A stretch of DNA of 64,000 nt. Origin: Strix aluco (lineage: Eukaryota > Chordata > Aves > Strigiformes > Strigidae). Numbering within the stretch: the first letter of the stretch is position 1; every line of letters starts with the position of its first letter. Positions 13,315 to 25,750 of the stretch are shown piece after piece. Under the pieces are notes generated by a model. That model worked only from the letters and a program-made list of their open reading frames with translations. It had not been told where the DNA came from and did no database searches. The stretch spans positions 13,603,365 to 13,667,364 of the forward strand of contig NC_133946.1 in NCBI RefSeq assembly GCF_031877795.1, in the 5' to 3' direction. The position numbers and the translations under genes are program-made.

Positions 13315-14100
13315 TAGGAGCAATAGTGGATGTTATCTAGATGGTGAAGGTAGAGGTCATAAACTGTCATTTGTGTGTTTTTTGTTCCCAGTGAAGACTT
13401 CTCTCTGTTCATCTTCTTATACCAATTTCATTCCTGTGGTAACAGTCACATCATCTACCTGAACTGGAAGCCAGTGCCCTCTTTCATGTAGTCTTGCTGT
13501 GGCCTTACCATGATGTTGCCAACATCACTTTGTCCTTGCTTTTTGGAGACTGGTATCTTGGAGCAGATTATTCGGTTCAGATATTTGTGATTCTTTCCTT
13601 TCCGATTCTGAAGAAACAGTCTTTTCTTTTTTGCCCTTTGTCATCCCAGAGTTAACCAAATGTCTCTTCTGGTTTTCTCGGAAACATCTGTGTGCTACCA
13701 TTTGTGAAAATTAATCAAATCCATATATATTTATGCAATTACCAGGAAGCTGGAGGAGAAAGTATGCCTTCTTTCTCTTACCTGAATGTTAACTGATCAG
13801 CAGAACAGACCGGTCACACACATGACTCTCTCTCAACTGTGTCATGGCTGCTGTACACCCAAGAAACTGTTGTCACTACAATCCACAACATTCATATGCT
13901 ACCCCAACCCACAGCCCATTTCCCAGCTTATTCCATGCTGCAGGCCAGTAGTCTAATCTATGGTGTGTCCCAAGAAGAGCACGAGCAAGAGTTATGAGTT
14001 GTTCTTTGTCTGTGCCATAGCCATGGTGAAATGTCTTGGTGAAACTCCCAGATGAGTGCAGGAATCAGACCATACTTTGTGTTAGAGAATAACACTAAAA
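13315..14100 (+). other. RIC3: RIC3 3' UTR (at least the proximal part)
   Basis: Sequence directly after the RIC3 stop, without a coding frame of note. No canonical AATAAA occurs until 15564-15569; ATTAAA variants occur at 14113-14118 and 14408-14413. The transcript end cannot be fixed from sequence alone. Confidence 0.55.
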
Positions 14101-14330
14101 ATGTCCCCGGGAATTAAAAAAAGAAAGCAGCGAGAGGGTGAACCTCAGACGAAGAAGTGGAAGAAGAACAGATGGAAGTGGATCCACCTCCAGCACAGCC
14201 TCCCTCCGTGATGCCGCAGGACGCCCGGCCCAGCCGCCAGACCTGCCGTTAGCTGGGAGGCCCAGCCTCCACACCTGGCCGTCCCCTGGGCTCACCCGTT
14301 CCATCTCCCGGCAGCAACAATTATTGCGTT
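14101..14330 (+). other. CpG-rich patch with coding-like short frames
   Basis: About 230 bp holding some 14 CpGs, in otherwise AT-rich DNA just past RIC3. From the ATG at 14101 the + strand reads MSPGIKKRKQREGEPQT and soon stops. One frame over, an acidic frame reads SDEEVEEEQMEVDPPPAQPP and stops at about 14236. The two could be one frame split by an indel, a retrocopy fragment, or chance. I do not recognise the product. Confidence 0.35.
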
Positions 14331-14593
14331 GATTGCCACGGGTGGTGTGAGCCCCTCTTTCCTATCCCCCATCCCCTCCTCATATTTAAAAAACCAGACA
14401 ACCCTCCATTAAACCCAGAAAATACCAGTAAAAATGCTTTCCTCCACTCTTGTTTGGTACTTTGGCAACTGCATCTGGACCCCTCTGTCCCCTCCTGGTC
14501 TCCCAGTCCAGGAAAGACACCGAGGTGTGGGGTGTGGGCCCAGCCCAGGGCCCCCGGGATGGTGAGGGGCCGGGGCACATGGCACACAAGGGC

Positions 14594-14731
14594 AGGCTGA
14601 GGGAAGTGCCTCTGGTCATGAGGGTGGGGAGACACTGGAGCGGGTTGCCCAGAGAAGGTGTGGATGCCCCGTCCCTGGAAGTGTTCAAGGTCAGGCTGGC
14701 TGGGGCTTTGAGCAACCTGGTCTAGTGGAAG
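14594..14731 (+). mobile_element. CR1 LINE 3'-end fragment, sense
   Basis: Contains the CR1 3' hallmark series: ggctgagggaag, then ggagcgggttgcccagagaa, gtccctggaagtgttcaagg and gagcaacctggtctagtgga. Part of the usual 3' region is missing between the first and second blocks. The element is avian in type, and the longest - strand open frame here is only its antisense shadow. Confidence 0.9.
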
Positions 14732-14733
14732 AT

Positions 14734-14800
14734 ACCTGTCAGCCTCACCTCTGTGCCTGGGAAGAGCATGGAACAGATCCTCCAAGAAGCTAGGAGCGAG
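14734..14800 (+). mobile_element. CR1 LINE internal (reverse-transcriptase) fragment, sense
   Basis: Directly after the CR1 3' block, the + strand reads PVSLTSVPGKSMEQILQE, which matches the CR1 reverse-transcriptase stretch usually written VSLTSVPGKIMEQILLE. The match fades after about 14800. An internal piece downstream of a 3' end, in the same orientation, implies two fragments joined head to tail. Confidence 0.7.
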
Positions 14801-16383
14801 CCCAGGATATCAATACCTCGCTCCAGGACTGGTGCTAGCACCAAAACCTTGGCATTTTAAACCATGGAAGAGCCTTCAAGAGACAAGGTATGCTAGGGCC
14901 TGATGGGATCCCCCTGTCCCAATGGGGAAAATGTGTCTTTGGGCATAAACTACGACAGGCTGTGAATGTTTCTAATGGCCTTTCGATGGTCAGTGTTTCT
15001 GTACTGAGTGAGGAGCTTGACCAGGCCCTGGTACAGCACTGAGTATGAAGACACACAGAAATTTCATTGTTTGATAAAGGCAGCCTGCTGTATTAGTGAG
15101 GACCCTCACTACAATAATAGGAAGCATTTGTAAATCCTCACACTATGGTGTGGAGCAAGGACCGCCAACCTCAGTTATTCCCTGAGGGTGGCCTAACCAG
15201 TAGGCTGTCACTTGGTATTGATCAGCATGTCCTTTGGAGCTGTTTCACTTGGCACTGGGAGTTGTATTCTCCTTGTATCAGTGAGAGAAATATAAAGCAA
15301 TTCAGATGTGTGTAACATGCTAAGCTTCCCAAGTAATAGCAAAAGTTTAATTCCTAAATTCACTCTGCTTTTTGTCCTTGCTGTCTTCCACGTCCTTACT
15401 GAATGGTCATTTTTGGCAGACAAGTAAAAGCCCAGAATTCCTTTTCAGGCCCCTTAGCATGGGTAACTAGAGAAGTCAGCTGTGTCCTGTGAGTTAGTCT
15501 GGTGGGCCAACACAGTCCCCACAGACACACCAAGCAGACATTGCACTGGAGTGTGAGATAAGAAATAAATTCTATCACAGCACTAGTGAAAAAAAACCAA
15601 ACCAAACCAAAATCCAGTGAGTTTTCCTTTACTAACACAGTGACCGGTTGTTAGAACATCTTTTAATACCTGTGGCAGAGCTAAAGGCTTCATATTTCTT
15701 TGCAGCACCAACAGGAGAAAATGCTGCTAGTGCAGGTTGACTGTGTGGTGTCAAAGAGTCTCAACAGCTCAGTGCGGAGGTCTCGATCGCCTTGGCAGCC
15801 CCACCCCAGCTACCAGTTAGTACTCTCTGAATGTAGCCAGGCATACCTCGTACAGCAGCTTACCAGCAGTCCTCAAACTGATATTCCTCCTGTTTATATG
15901 ACACTTCCTTTTCTCTCTTTGCTTCAGCCTTCCTCCCTCTGAAACAGAAATGTCTATTTAGATACGCATTTTAGAAAAGGATCATGTCACAGGTGTGTCC
16001 AGCATTCTTAGTTACTGATTGTTCACTTTTAGCAGAGAGCATTCATAGTTTGAAGAAGAGCTTATCTGAATAAATCAGGATTCTCAAAGAACTTCTACTA
16101 AACAAGTAAATCAAAATCATAGGTCAGAACATAAGTAAACCTGGGACTTTGGAAAAAAAATGTAGCAGCTCAGGGGGACACCCAGTGGAAGCAGTCAGGC
16201 TTATTAAAAGCACATGCTCCTTTACTTACAGTGTTTCCCATATAGTAAATTAAATGGCTAGAGTTTTTATTAAAGCTAAAAGAAACAGCACATACGTTGT
16301 TTAAATTAAATATTCTGATAAAAATAGATTTAAAAACCCACAGAAATGCTTAATTCTTCCTGGATATTTGTTTATGGTTACAG
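14801..16383. other. Intergenic interval past RIC3
   Basis: No recognised gene. It holds the first canonical poly(A) signal after RIC3 (15564-15569) and an open + frame after a good acceptor (tttctttgcag) at 15705-15942 that lacks a convincing donor or homologue. A second AATAAA lies at 16069-16074. Confidence 0.5.
15564..15569 (+). terminator. Candidate polyadenylation signal for RIC3
   Basis: First canonical AATAAA on the + strand after the RIC3 stop, about 2.25 kb downstream. Using it would place the CR1 fragments inside the 3' UTR. No clear GU-rich element follows, so this is only a candidate. Confidence 0.25.
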
Positions 16384-16502
16384 ATCATTTCAGGCGTTCC
16401 ATGGGATCAGAAAAAAAGTACAAAGCGTAAGATCAGTGCCGGTCCCAAAAATATTGTAACAAGGACTAGTTATCAAATAGTATCTGGAAAACAGATAACC
16501 AT
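16384..16502 (+). other. Unrecognised exon-like segment
   Basis: A 119-nt stretch with an acceptor (tttatggttacag) and a strong donor (ccat|gtaaga). Only one frame is open throughout. It reads ISGVPWDQKKSTKRKISAG and then NIVTRTSYQIVSGKQIT, and ends two bases into a codon. I do not recognise the product. Pseudo-exons of this quality are common in vertebrate DNA, so confidence is low. Confidence 0.2.
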
Positions 16503-19500
16503 GTAAGAAGTTTATGACCTAACTCACTGCATTAGCCTTTAGTGTTCATATGTTGGATTCTTTCCTTTTCCAGCTAAGAAAATTATTATTAACTTTGAGG
16601 TCACAGAACAATGTAGTGCAATAATCCTCTATCTAAATGATTTTTACTTGCACAATCTAATAAAAACATTGTTTCTAACCTCATGTATCACAAACACTGG
16701 ACAAGAGAACCCAGGTAAGAGTTAGAAAATCAGCTATTTTTCAATGGTTTTATACCAACCACATATTTCAAAGAAAATGAATGGAAATGATCAGACAGAC
16801 TGAGCATCCTGTGTAAAAATACAGCTGGAAAGGTTGCTCTAGTCATTTTCTCAGCTTTGGGGCTTAACCAGTTTTCAGGAGGGGCACAGATTCCTAGAGA
16901 GCAAATAGACACCTGACCATATGCTCATTTTTCTCAGTGATCTTCCCAGGATGGCTTAGATAGTTTCCAGAGACCACTCCACCTCTCTGCTGGTAACTAC
17001 TGTTGTGATCAACCAGACATCAAAATTCAAGATTACCCAAACCTATATTGTTCCTGACAGAGGAAACTGCGACTCTCCTGTCACTGAAAGTTTCTCAGAC
17101 AACAAGTTCTGCTCATAGCTTTGTAGTCAGAAAATTTTCTGATGTCTAACCTGACTACAATTTGAACCAGTTCTGTCTATCAGAGATATGGAGGTCAGAT
17201 ACTTCTCTTCTGCTTTCCAATAGCTTTTTACATGTTTGAAGCTTGGGGGGTTTTTTGTAATTGTGCAGCTGATCATCCCTGCCTAAGTATAGCTCTTTGC
17301 TCTTGTCCTTACTGAACTACATCCCAGGTTTTTCTGACCATTTTCCAGACTAATTTTGGTAGAAATGAGCAGGCCAAAAATTCAGTCCTTTAGCTAGACT
17401 TGGAAAGAATTGGTTGACCTCACAGCAAACAGCACTGAGGTAGCAGGAATGGGACATGATTGTTGGGTGGTAGGGACCTAAGGCAGCAAACAAGTGGGCC
17501 TCTGCGCAGCCAGTGTTCATTAGGAATCTCACTCTCTTCTTCAGGAAGAGGGGTAAGAGGAGTATTTCTACAGTGTGTCCCAAGTTCAAGTCTTTGAGCT
17601 CACTTCGAGAAAAGGTACAGGCTGAAAATGACTGATAAAGTCAAGACTGACAGTATAACTTTCTTTGGCTGTGTTCTTTGTTTTGCATTCATATGAGCAT
17701 TAAAGGTAAAAATACAGTTTAAACAGCACTGGAAACTCCTTATGTTAAATAACCTCCATACTCTGTGTAGGTGTTTCTGACCTTGGGTAGGGAAAGACAT
17801 AGTTGTTTCAAACAAATTAAGTTTAATATTTCTCCACAGTGTTCTGTATTGACAAACACTAGAACCTCTATGACATACACCAAGTAAATTATGTGAAAAT
17901 ACAAAAATTAGTTGTTGCACATACTGGTAAATAAATACATTTACTACAGAATACCAAAGAGTTTCTTTAAAAAATTTACTTTGTAAAAGCATATTCTTGC
18001 AGGTTTATCTAAAACTCTACGTAGGTCTGAACAAAAATGTGATGCCCGACTACTTGAAACAGGTCAAGACAGTTTTGTGTGCAAATAAGCATAACGTGTT
18101 ACAGGCATTATGAAAAAACATGACTGGTTAAATATTAGTTCTCACAATGAAGACATTTTTTGTCAGTTTTTATATTTTCCACTTTTAAACCCATATAATG
18201 TAAAGGAAGTCTAGACCTTAACATACTCAAATTCTACTGTATGTATATCACTGGTTTATTTTACAAAGGCAAAGAGATGAATTAGATGTTTACTGTGGGA
18301 ATAATAAAAAAACCCCTAACTAAACTGTGCTTTCATTTCATGGGGACAGAAACATTCACATAGCACCTACATTTTCTACTTGTCGAAGTTCAAGTAAACA
18401 AGTCAGAAACAAAGGTGTGTTTTTCTTTACAGGCAGATACAGTCCCAACACATTCTAAAATGGTTAATTCTACAGCTGCTCCCAAACACTGGATCCTTCG
18501 GACTGTCAAGACAGTGTTGGGAAATACAAAAACACTTCAGTGTCTACTAGGAACTCTTAGAAATTAACCATCTCAAAAGTATTTACTTTCTGAGATAATT
18601 CTGAAGGTGTATTGAATTACAAAACATCGTCCACAGATATTTTTTCCCTTGTTCCCCTACTCTTGAGTATAAGAAATCGCTCAAAAAGGAGAAACAAAAC
18701 CCCAGTCTTGTAATGATGGGTAAGGATTGACTCACTGCATGGATCAATCCCGTTGAAGAGTCAGCTCAAAGGAAAAAGGGAAAGGAGATGGTTATCTGTA
18801 ATGGATACAGACACATTTAAACATCTTTTATTTTAATCTTTTCCACAGGAATATTTCAGTTATTCCAATTTATTTTAAAAGGGGTTTCAAATAGCAGACT
18901 CTATTTTAGAGATATTTTGCAATAATTAATGCCAAGACAAATTAATATCTTGGTTTATGCTGTCAGCGTGAAGAACGGGAAAGAAGACTGAGTAATTCCC
19001 AGGTATCACCAAAGGAAATTTTTTAAGACTATATACGTATGTATATGCATGTGTGCACAGCACAGATGTTTGGACATCTAAAATTGGAAAATGTTGGGAA
19101 GGTCGTAAATTAAACCCACTCCTAATACTGAGAATCCTGCTGTACTGGGCATGTATGTTCTCCCCCTTTATACTTTGTATGTAACTGCTAGATGATCTTA
19201 CCTTCATGTCACCGAGTACAGGATTTTTTATTTGAAATAAACTGTTCAATTCAATCACAAGAGGTTTACACTTTTAAGATACTAACAAAATTACCAAAGC
19301 TTCAATATTTATCTTTTTTCATACATGTTTTACAGTAACCCTGTGTAAGAGGTTTGTTTCTTAAAGACCTGTTTCTTGGGGAAACTCCTTGTGTGATCTG
19401 CTAATTCCTGTGCAGGGACAGTTATCCACTATTATCCCTTAAAACACAGGCAACTATTAGCAACATTTCATTTTTCTAAATGCTGTTTTGTAGCAGTAAG

Positions 19501-20041
19501 GACATCATAGAATTTGATGGCACATGTAATAGAATGTTTTTGATTCCCCTTTGAGTGTCAACAAGGCTTCATGGGATGTACCTAAGAGCAAAATTTGGCC
19601 TCCCTTCCAAATGCAATTTTCTGAAGTATTCATGCTAGTAATGCCTGATTTTTGAGCTCCAGATAACCCCCTTTTAAACAAAGACAGACAAGAAGACATT
19701 AGGACTCTTGTAAAGACACCCAAGTGTGGCATTATGGAGACACAGCAGAAGTTAGAAAGAAACGTTCAGTTACACCAGCAGGCTTTGGATTAGGCCCAAA
19801 ATAGAAATGGTCAAAATGTCATCATGAAGAAATCTGCACATAAATCAAGCTGTTTAGGAGAGAAACAAATGCTATGGGCAGAGTTCTTACCGATATAAGG
19901 CAACATAAGCAGTGACCATCATAGTCCGTCAATGAATACTCAGTTCCATTACTCGCTCTAAGCCATGACAAGCAGTCTGCCAATTCTCCAGCAAGAAATC
20001 ACCCTACTGTCATTCCCCAGTACATACTACTGCCTTGCCTG

Positions 20042-20075
20042 CACACTCGAGTTCCTTCACACTTCGAGTTCCTCC
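20042..20075. repeat. Imperfect 17-bp tandem duplication
   Basis: Two adjacent copies of a cacactcgagttcct-like unit differ by a one-base insertion (cacacttcgagttcct). It is short and of no obvious function. Confidence 0.5.
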
Positions 20076-22753
20076 AACAAATGGAGCTTGTTTGCACTTT
20101 TATTTGCTTCTCTGTAACTGCACTCCTTCTATGTTCCTTTTTCTGGGCTTAGGGCTCAATATAGTCCAAGTATAATAATAAAAAAAAAAAAGTGTTATGT
20201 TCTTATATGCAATGCAAACACATGAAAAGTCCAAATAACTTAATGAGCCACAGGTCCCAATTTTTGCCTTCAGGAGGAGCTCTTTCTTCAGTATTAGAAC
20301 TACATCTTAATGGCTTCAGTTCTGCAGTTACTTTGCTAAACTTCCATGCATGTCTTTTCAGCAGCGTCCTCTGACTGGTGACAAGCACACAGGGTGGGAA
20401 ACAGCACATGGGGAAAAACATGCACTGTTACATAGCAGGATGACAGTAAGCGTGTAATAGTCGCATTGCTTAGTGATAAACCCATCCATAATAGACCTTT
20501 GTGTGTGTTTTTCTTATATGGTAGCTGCTTGCATGAATGCTAAAAGGGGCTCTCATCCTCAGATCCAGGCAGATATAAATGGAGAAGAAAAAGAGAAAGG
20601 AAGATTATTTTCTGAGAAACAAGCATATCTCTGATGGGCACTGTAAAAATAAACCTAGTTATACTGGCATCATTTACACCGTGCTCCTAGCATCAAGCTC
20701 TGCTATACTAGTAAAGCAGTAACTAACTTTCAGCATACAGTCCCCAGATCCCTGTCATCCACAGAATCCAAAGACGAAAGCACACTGTTGTCAGGAAGCT
20801 TAAATTCTTCATACAGGTGGCAATAAATCAGAGCGTGCTGAAAACCACTGCGGTAGAAAAAGCGGATTTCAGAAACGTGGTGTCTAGTGTGCAGATGCTG
20901 AGCTTTGCAAGTACAATTCAAAGAGCCCACTGTTAGAAATGCTGTACTCTAAGTCATAATTGCCACCCTGAGAATACAGAAGGGTGAATCCCTTTACATA
21001 TATTCTCCAGCATCTTGGTCAGAAACCTATTCAGCACTTTAAAATCCACCAACAACCTTGAACTGTGCAATGTGATGAATACCCCCGCTGAGGATTATGC
21101 AACCAGAATTGAAGGCCACCTTACTTCGAAATGAGAACATATACGCAGGGATTTAACACACTTTAATTCACAGACATTATCAGTTTCACTGACTTGGCTT
21201 TCTGGAGTGTCCCCATATGGAAAAACCTGTACATGTTTGAAACAAGAGAAAGTTATAGATGGGAAAAAAAAATAATCAGGGAGCTTAAAACAAAGAAATT
21301 GTAATAACACAGATTACTAAGAAGCTGAAAAGTGTCTACCACCTGCAAGAAGAGAGTATTTGAGTGATACCAAATAGGAATTCATCCTCATGGACTTGTG
21401 CTATGTAGTCCAAAAGACAGAATAACCAGTGCTTTTGAAAGCAGGTTTCTTTAAAAAAAAAAAAAAAAATCAAAAAAACCCCAAAACAACAAAAAGCCTT
21501 GTCATAGTGTCATTGAATTCAGTAACTCTTGAGAATCCATTATAGTTAAAGAGCCATATTCCACAATCAGCTTTTTAAGACAACATTGTTACAAATCTTT
21601 TAAGAGTAAGCATCACTGCTGTAGCCCTACTTTAAACCAGAAGTTAGAATTAACAGTACACAGCGTTTTCTGTATTTTCAGCCTACATTATAAAACATCG
21701 AATATCCAGATAAATACAGTTAGGAATGAAATATAGCCCCGCTGGTTTTTTTAGTTGCGTTATTTGCTGTGCAACTTTTCAGTTCCTCACTTGCACAGCA
21801 CCCTCGTGTTTGTTCTGGGCCATCCTCATAAATGAATACGCATGAAACTTGATTTCAGTGTAATTTTAATTGCCTGATGAGAACTCTCTAGTAATGTGGT
21901 TTGGTTTTCCAGTATTCCAAACTGAAGTGAAACAGTTTAGTCTTCACAACAAAGTTCAAAACAGAGACCCTTTGTCTACCAGTTGGTCCCCCATGGCAAT
22001 AGCTAGAGCACAGGTTTAGGGACTAAGAACTTCGTTATAGTGCCAGCTCTAAAAATAACTCCATGTTTGTTTGACTGTTCGCTTTTATAAACTGCAAGTC
22101 ACAGCTTCACTGCCATTAAAAGGATAATACTACTTACCTGTGCTTCTGGACTGCTGTAAGGCTTTAACAGCTGATGTGTAGGGTCTTTGTGAAAGGTTTT
22201 TAGTTCATGGATGTTTTTTTAAGGCTGATATTTATTAACCTAATCACAGACTGGCCCCAAGATGGAAGATGCTGCAATAAACATAAAAGTATCAACAGAA
22301 AGCCCTCCAAAAAGGAAAGTGGTGCCATTTTGGTGAGAGAGGGCTGTATCTTTGGGCCAGGCCCTCACACTGAGTCCCAGATGTAGTATGCAACAGGGCA
22401 TCATAGGATGTTTCATGGCACACACTACTCTGCCAGTAGTAAGATTCCTGGTTGGAAAAAAACCCAACCCTCTGTCAATCCAGGCACATAGCACTAAAAG
22501 TTAATGATTTTGCCTAGAAAACCTGTTTTTTTCTTAAATGAAAAGTTTCTATTTTTTAGTATCAAGTATCAAATCTCTACATGTGAGGCAGCAGAAAATA
22601 AGGCAGAGACTTCAGTAGAAAACACTGCTCTATTTCTGTTTAGCACTGGAAGTAGTGACTTTCAGAAATAAACATAATGGTGCACAAAAAAGCAGTATCA
22701 TAAGGCAAAACCCAAGGACAGCATATTATAATAGCTACATTATGTTTTTCCAG

Positions 22754-22903
22754 CAGGACTATGAAGCGCTGCTCATATGTCAACTGAGAAGATTGCTGGA
22801 AAAGGCAGCTGCCTCTCAACCACATCAACTTGGTACATCTACAGCTACTTCAACGACTTTTCTTTCAGCTCAAACTACATCTTTGAAAATGTTTTTAAAA
22901 TAG
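22754..22903 (+). other. Unrecognised terminal-exon-like segment
   Basis: Follows a strong acceptor that is itself a tandem cagcag. The open frame reads DYEALLICQLRRLLEKAAAS, then a Ser/Thr-rich end, and stops at 22901-22903. The first half would form an amphipathic helix. No family is recognised and no matching upstream exon was established. It may be a chance frame. Confidence 0.18.
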
Positions 22904-24410
22904 CTAAAAAATACCATAATGTTTAAAGACACATCAGGATCAATATAGTTCTACTTCTAGCCAGTGAGGACAGGAGATCCTCCCTAGGGAAGAGAAGAGG
23001 TTGGTAATAATTGGCTTATCTTCTGATGTCCCCAGACTGGAATGAAAACCTGTCACGAGGTGTCAGAGCTCACAAACTTGTTTGAACACTGAACTTCATA
23101 GCATGAGCAGTGCCCAAAGCCCACTGTCACAAAACATACTCTGGTTTTGTGTACTTGTGAGATTTTCTGCACTGTCAAAATAAGTTATCTCATGACATAA
23201 TCTTCCAGGAGTTCAAACTAAATGTCTTATAATATTACACTTGCCTAGACAGTAAGCATAGCCTTTAAAAAGAAATTTTTAAAAAATTCAAAAGGGAGTG
23301 AAAATATTTCTGCTGTTATTTGGTAAGTCAACATAGGAAAGGTACATGATTTCTTATGTGATGTTCAAGAGTGCCTAAGAGAATTAGGAAGTGCACTCTT
23401 GTTAGTACTTTGGAAACCCCATCACTCACTGTGTCCTGATCACACTGACAGAGTCTGGCAGTCTGCACAGGCCAAACTGTATCCTGGTTGCACAGATGGA
23501 GCTGCAGGATCAGGATCTTACTGCTTAAATGAGAGCTCAAACTTCAACACAAGCTTAAGGAAAGAAAATTTTGAACAAACAACTTTCTTGTAATTCCACC
23601 CAATCTGTAAGCATTCATATCAGCTACATTTTAATGTTAAAATCTATAAAAACGTTTATAAATTACATTCTGTCACTTTGAGAGAGTTCACATTATAAAT
23701 TACTGATACTTCTAATGGCATTTGTGCCAACTGGGATAACCTCAGTAAGAAGCCACAGATACAGGGTCAAACGTGAGAAACAGACTGCACTGTAAACATC
23801 CCATACGAGTATAAAGGTAGTCATAAATCATGAGACTCATTGTTTTTAAATCAGATGTGCATGACAGAGTCAAAGTCTGCAGTAACAACAGTTTTGAACA
23901 GCTGAGTCACATCCAAGAAAAAAAAAAAAAAACAGAAGTACAAAAAGACAATTTGCAGCACAATCGCGAAGTGTCTCGGTTTGCTACATAAAAGCATAAA
24001 TAGGCATAAACCTCTGCAAAATGTTCAGGAACAATAGTTTTAAAACTGTTGGTGCAAAGTAAAACACAATGAACAACACATCACTGTGAGAAGAAAAAGT
24101 GTATCAGATGGTTTGTCAATGTTTTTTCTGCACATTTAGTGACCAAAAATGACACAAGGTAAAAAATTGAAGCCTCACTGAAATCGTTGACAAGATTACC
24201 ACAGAATTTAACAGTGTCAAGATTTTATCCTAAGAGATTGATTAGCTATTCAGTTTCTACATAGGTGGTAGAAAACTGGTCATATTTTACTGTAGTTCCT
24301 TCAGTGAGAATTAAATAGGGTACTTAGCATGCCAACACCACCTGCCATCCACCAGCCTCGAAACACTCCTCAGAAGCCTCTTAGAACTGGGACAGACACA
24401 GGTAGGTCTG

Positions 24411-24529
24411 AAAACTATTATTTCCATTCAACTCTTTGGACTGAGGCACAAAGAGGTTACAAGATTTGCACAAAGTCACACAGTCAGTTGGGATTAAAAC
24501 CCAGGTGAGCTGATCCCCAGGCCTGCTGG
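24411..24529 (+). repeat. MIR-like SINE
   Basis: Shows the MIR core in order: ggactgaggcacaaagaggt, acaagatttgcacaaagtca, cacagtcagttgggatt, then aaaacccaggtgagctgat. The sequence matches the well-known MIR pattern of gaggcacagagaggttaag, gacttgcccaaggtcaca and gggattcgaacccaggt. It is an ancient amniote SINE with no coding role. Confidence 0.75.
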
Positions 24530-25654
24530 ACAGCCTAAAAGATTTGAACACAGATTTGTGACTCTTCAGGACTTTTTTTACATGACGCAGTACCTAAGCG
24601 CAGAATAGATGGATGAGTATTCACTGGTATTTGCTGGATTCTGACTCTCAAGTAGGATTTCATTCCAGTTCACGTGTTAGCAAGCTTTTGTCAGAGTAAT
24701 TTTCAAACTGCCATTGTAGACTTAAATAAAACCATGATAAGCTTTCAGTGTTGCTGAGTAATCCAATCATAAAGTGAATAGAAAGGGTTTTTTTCTCAAA
24801 AATGGAAGCATAATTTTTCTGAACTATGTCCTCTTCCTAAAGCAATTTAGCAAACCAGTGTACTGGTTCCATTAAACAGTTTCAAGAAAGCCAGTTAATT
24901 CAAGTCTTCTCAGTGAAGGTATGGATAAACATACCCTTACTGAAAAAGAGGAATCTAAAATTTCTAGGCAGTTAAGTAAAATATAACATATAAAATAAGT
25001 TTTAATGCATTTTCATCCAATATACAGGCATTTGTGAGTATCAGCTACTGAGCTTTAGTTCATAGCAAAATACCAAAACATCGAGATAGTTGCGCAAACC
25101 CTTTTCTTAGTTCCTTGGCGAGCAACAGAAAGAACTTAAAAATATCTACAGAATTAATTTCAAACACTTACAGAGCAGAACCCGGGAAGGTACATTTCAT
25201 ACATGAAGAACAACAGAAACCCATTTTCATTAGACAGCACATACAAGAGAAGCCTGCATTCTACACTTAGATTAATCCTAGTGCAAGATTTATATGTATA
25301 AAGGTACTTTCTTCTGGTAAGCAAAATGAGGCCTTTTGAGAAATGAGAGTCATCAGTCCATAATTCTAATAAAGGTGACTGCTGCTTTATCACACGTGCT
25401 GTCCTTATTTGCCAAGCAAAGAGATTTTATTGGTGAGCACATGCTTCTCTAAAACCAGGAAAAATCTTGCAAATTATGTTTTAGGAAAGCAACAGGATAG
25501 TATGAGGGAACTAGTTAGAATGCCACAGGATCAAACCCCAAATCTTCCCTCTGACACCTGCCAAACATTAAGGAGAAACTCTCTCTGCCCAAAACACCAA
25601 GCAACTCCCTGTCCTATCCTACTAAAATAATCAAAGACAAAATATTCTGATGCT

Positions 25655-25750
25655 GGTCTAGAGTCATCATCTCTTCAGGGCAAGAACACTTGTTTGCCAA
25701 GTCCTTGTGGTATCCTTATGTGAAATCACTAATAAATTAATAATAAAATT
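25655..25750 (+). repeat. Possible ancient L3/CR1-type 3' end
   Basis: Reads like the degenerate 3' end of old amniote LINEs: tcatctcttcagggcaagaa, followed by a Cys/Thr-codon-like spacer and an aataaattaataataaaat tail. The similarity to the agctctttggggcagggac ... aataataa pattern is recalled and weak. Confidence 0.3.

Larger units (their letters stand above)
16503..24410. other. Intergenic interval between RIC3 and TUB
   Basis: About 8 kb of AT-rich sequence without a recognised gene. It contains a few exon-like open stretches on the + strand (17061-17118, 18003-18113, 22754-22903), a short imperfect tandem repeat at 20042-20075 and poly(A) runs near 20180 and 21451. A 130-codon - strand frame at 17600-17992 has no recognisable domain and is probably chance. 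Confidence 0.5.

Noticed and set aside
13116-13412. 98-codon open frame on the - strand
   Set aside because: It is the antisense of RIC3 exon 6.
14321-14785. 154-codon open frame on the - strand
   Set aside because: It is the antisense of the CR1 3'-end and reverse-transcriptase fragments and the GC-rich patch beside them; no protein family matches.
15705-15942. Open frame after a good acceptor on the + strand
   Set aside because: No convincing donor, no recognised family and no partner exon; left as intergenic.
17600-17992. 130-codon open frame on the - strand
   Set aside because: No recognisable domain or splice context; it fits chance expectation for AT-rich DNA of this length.
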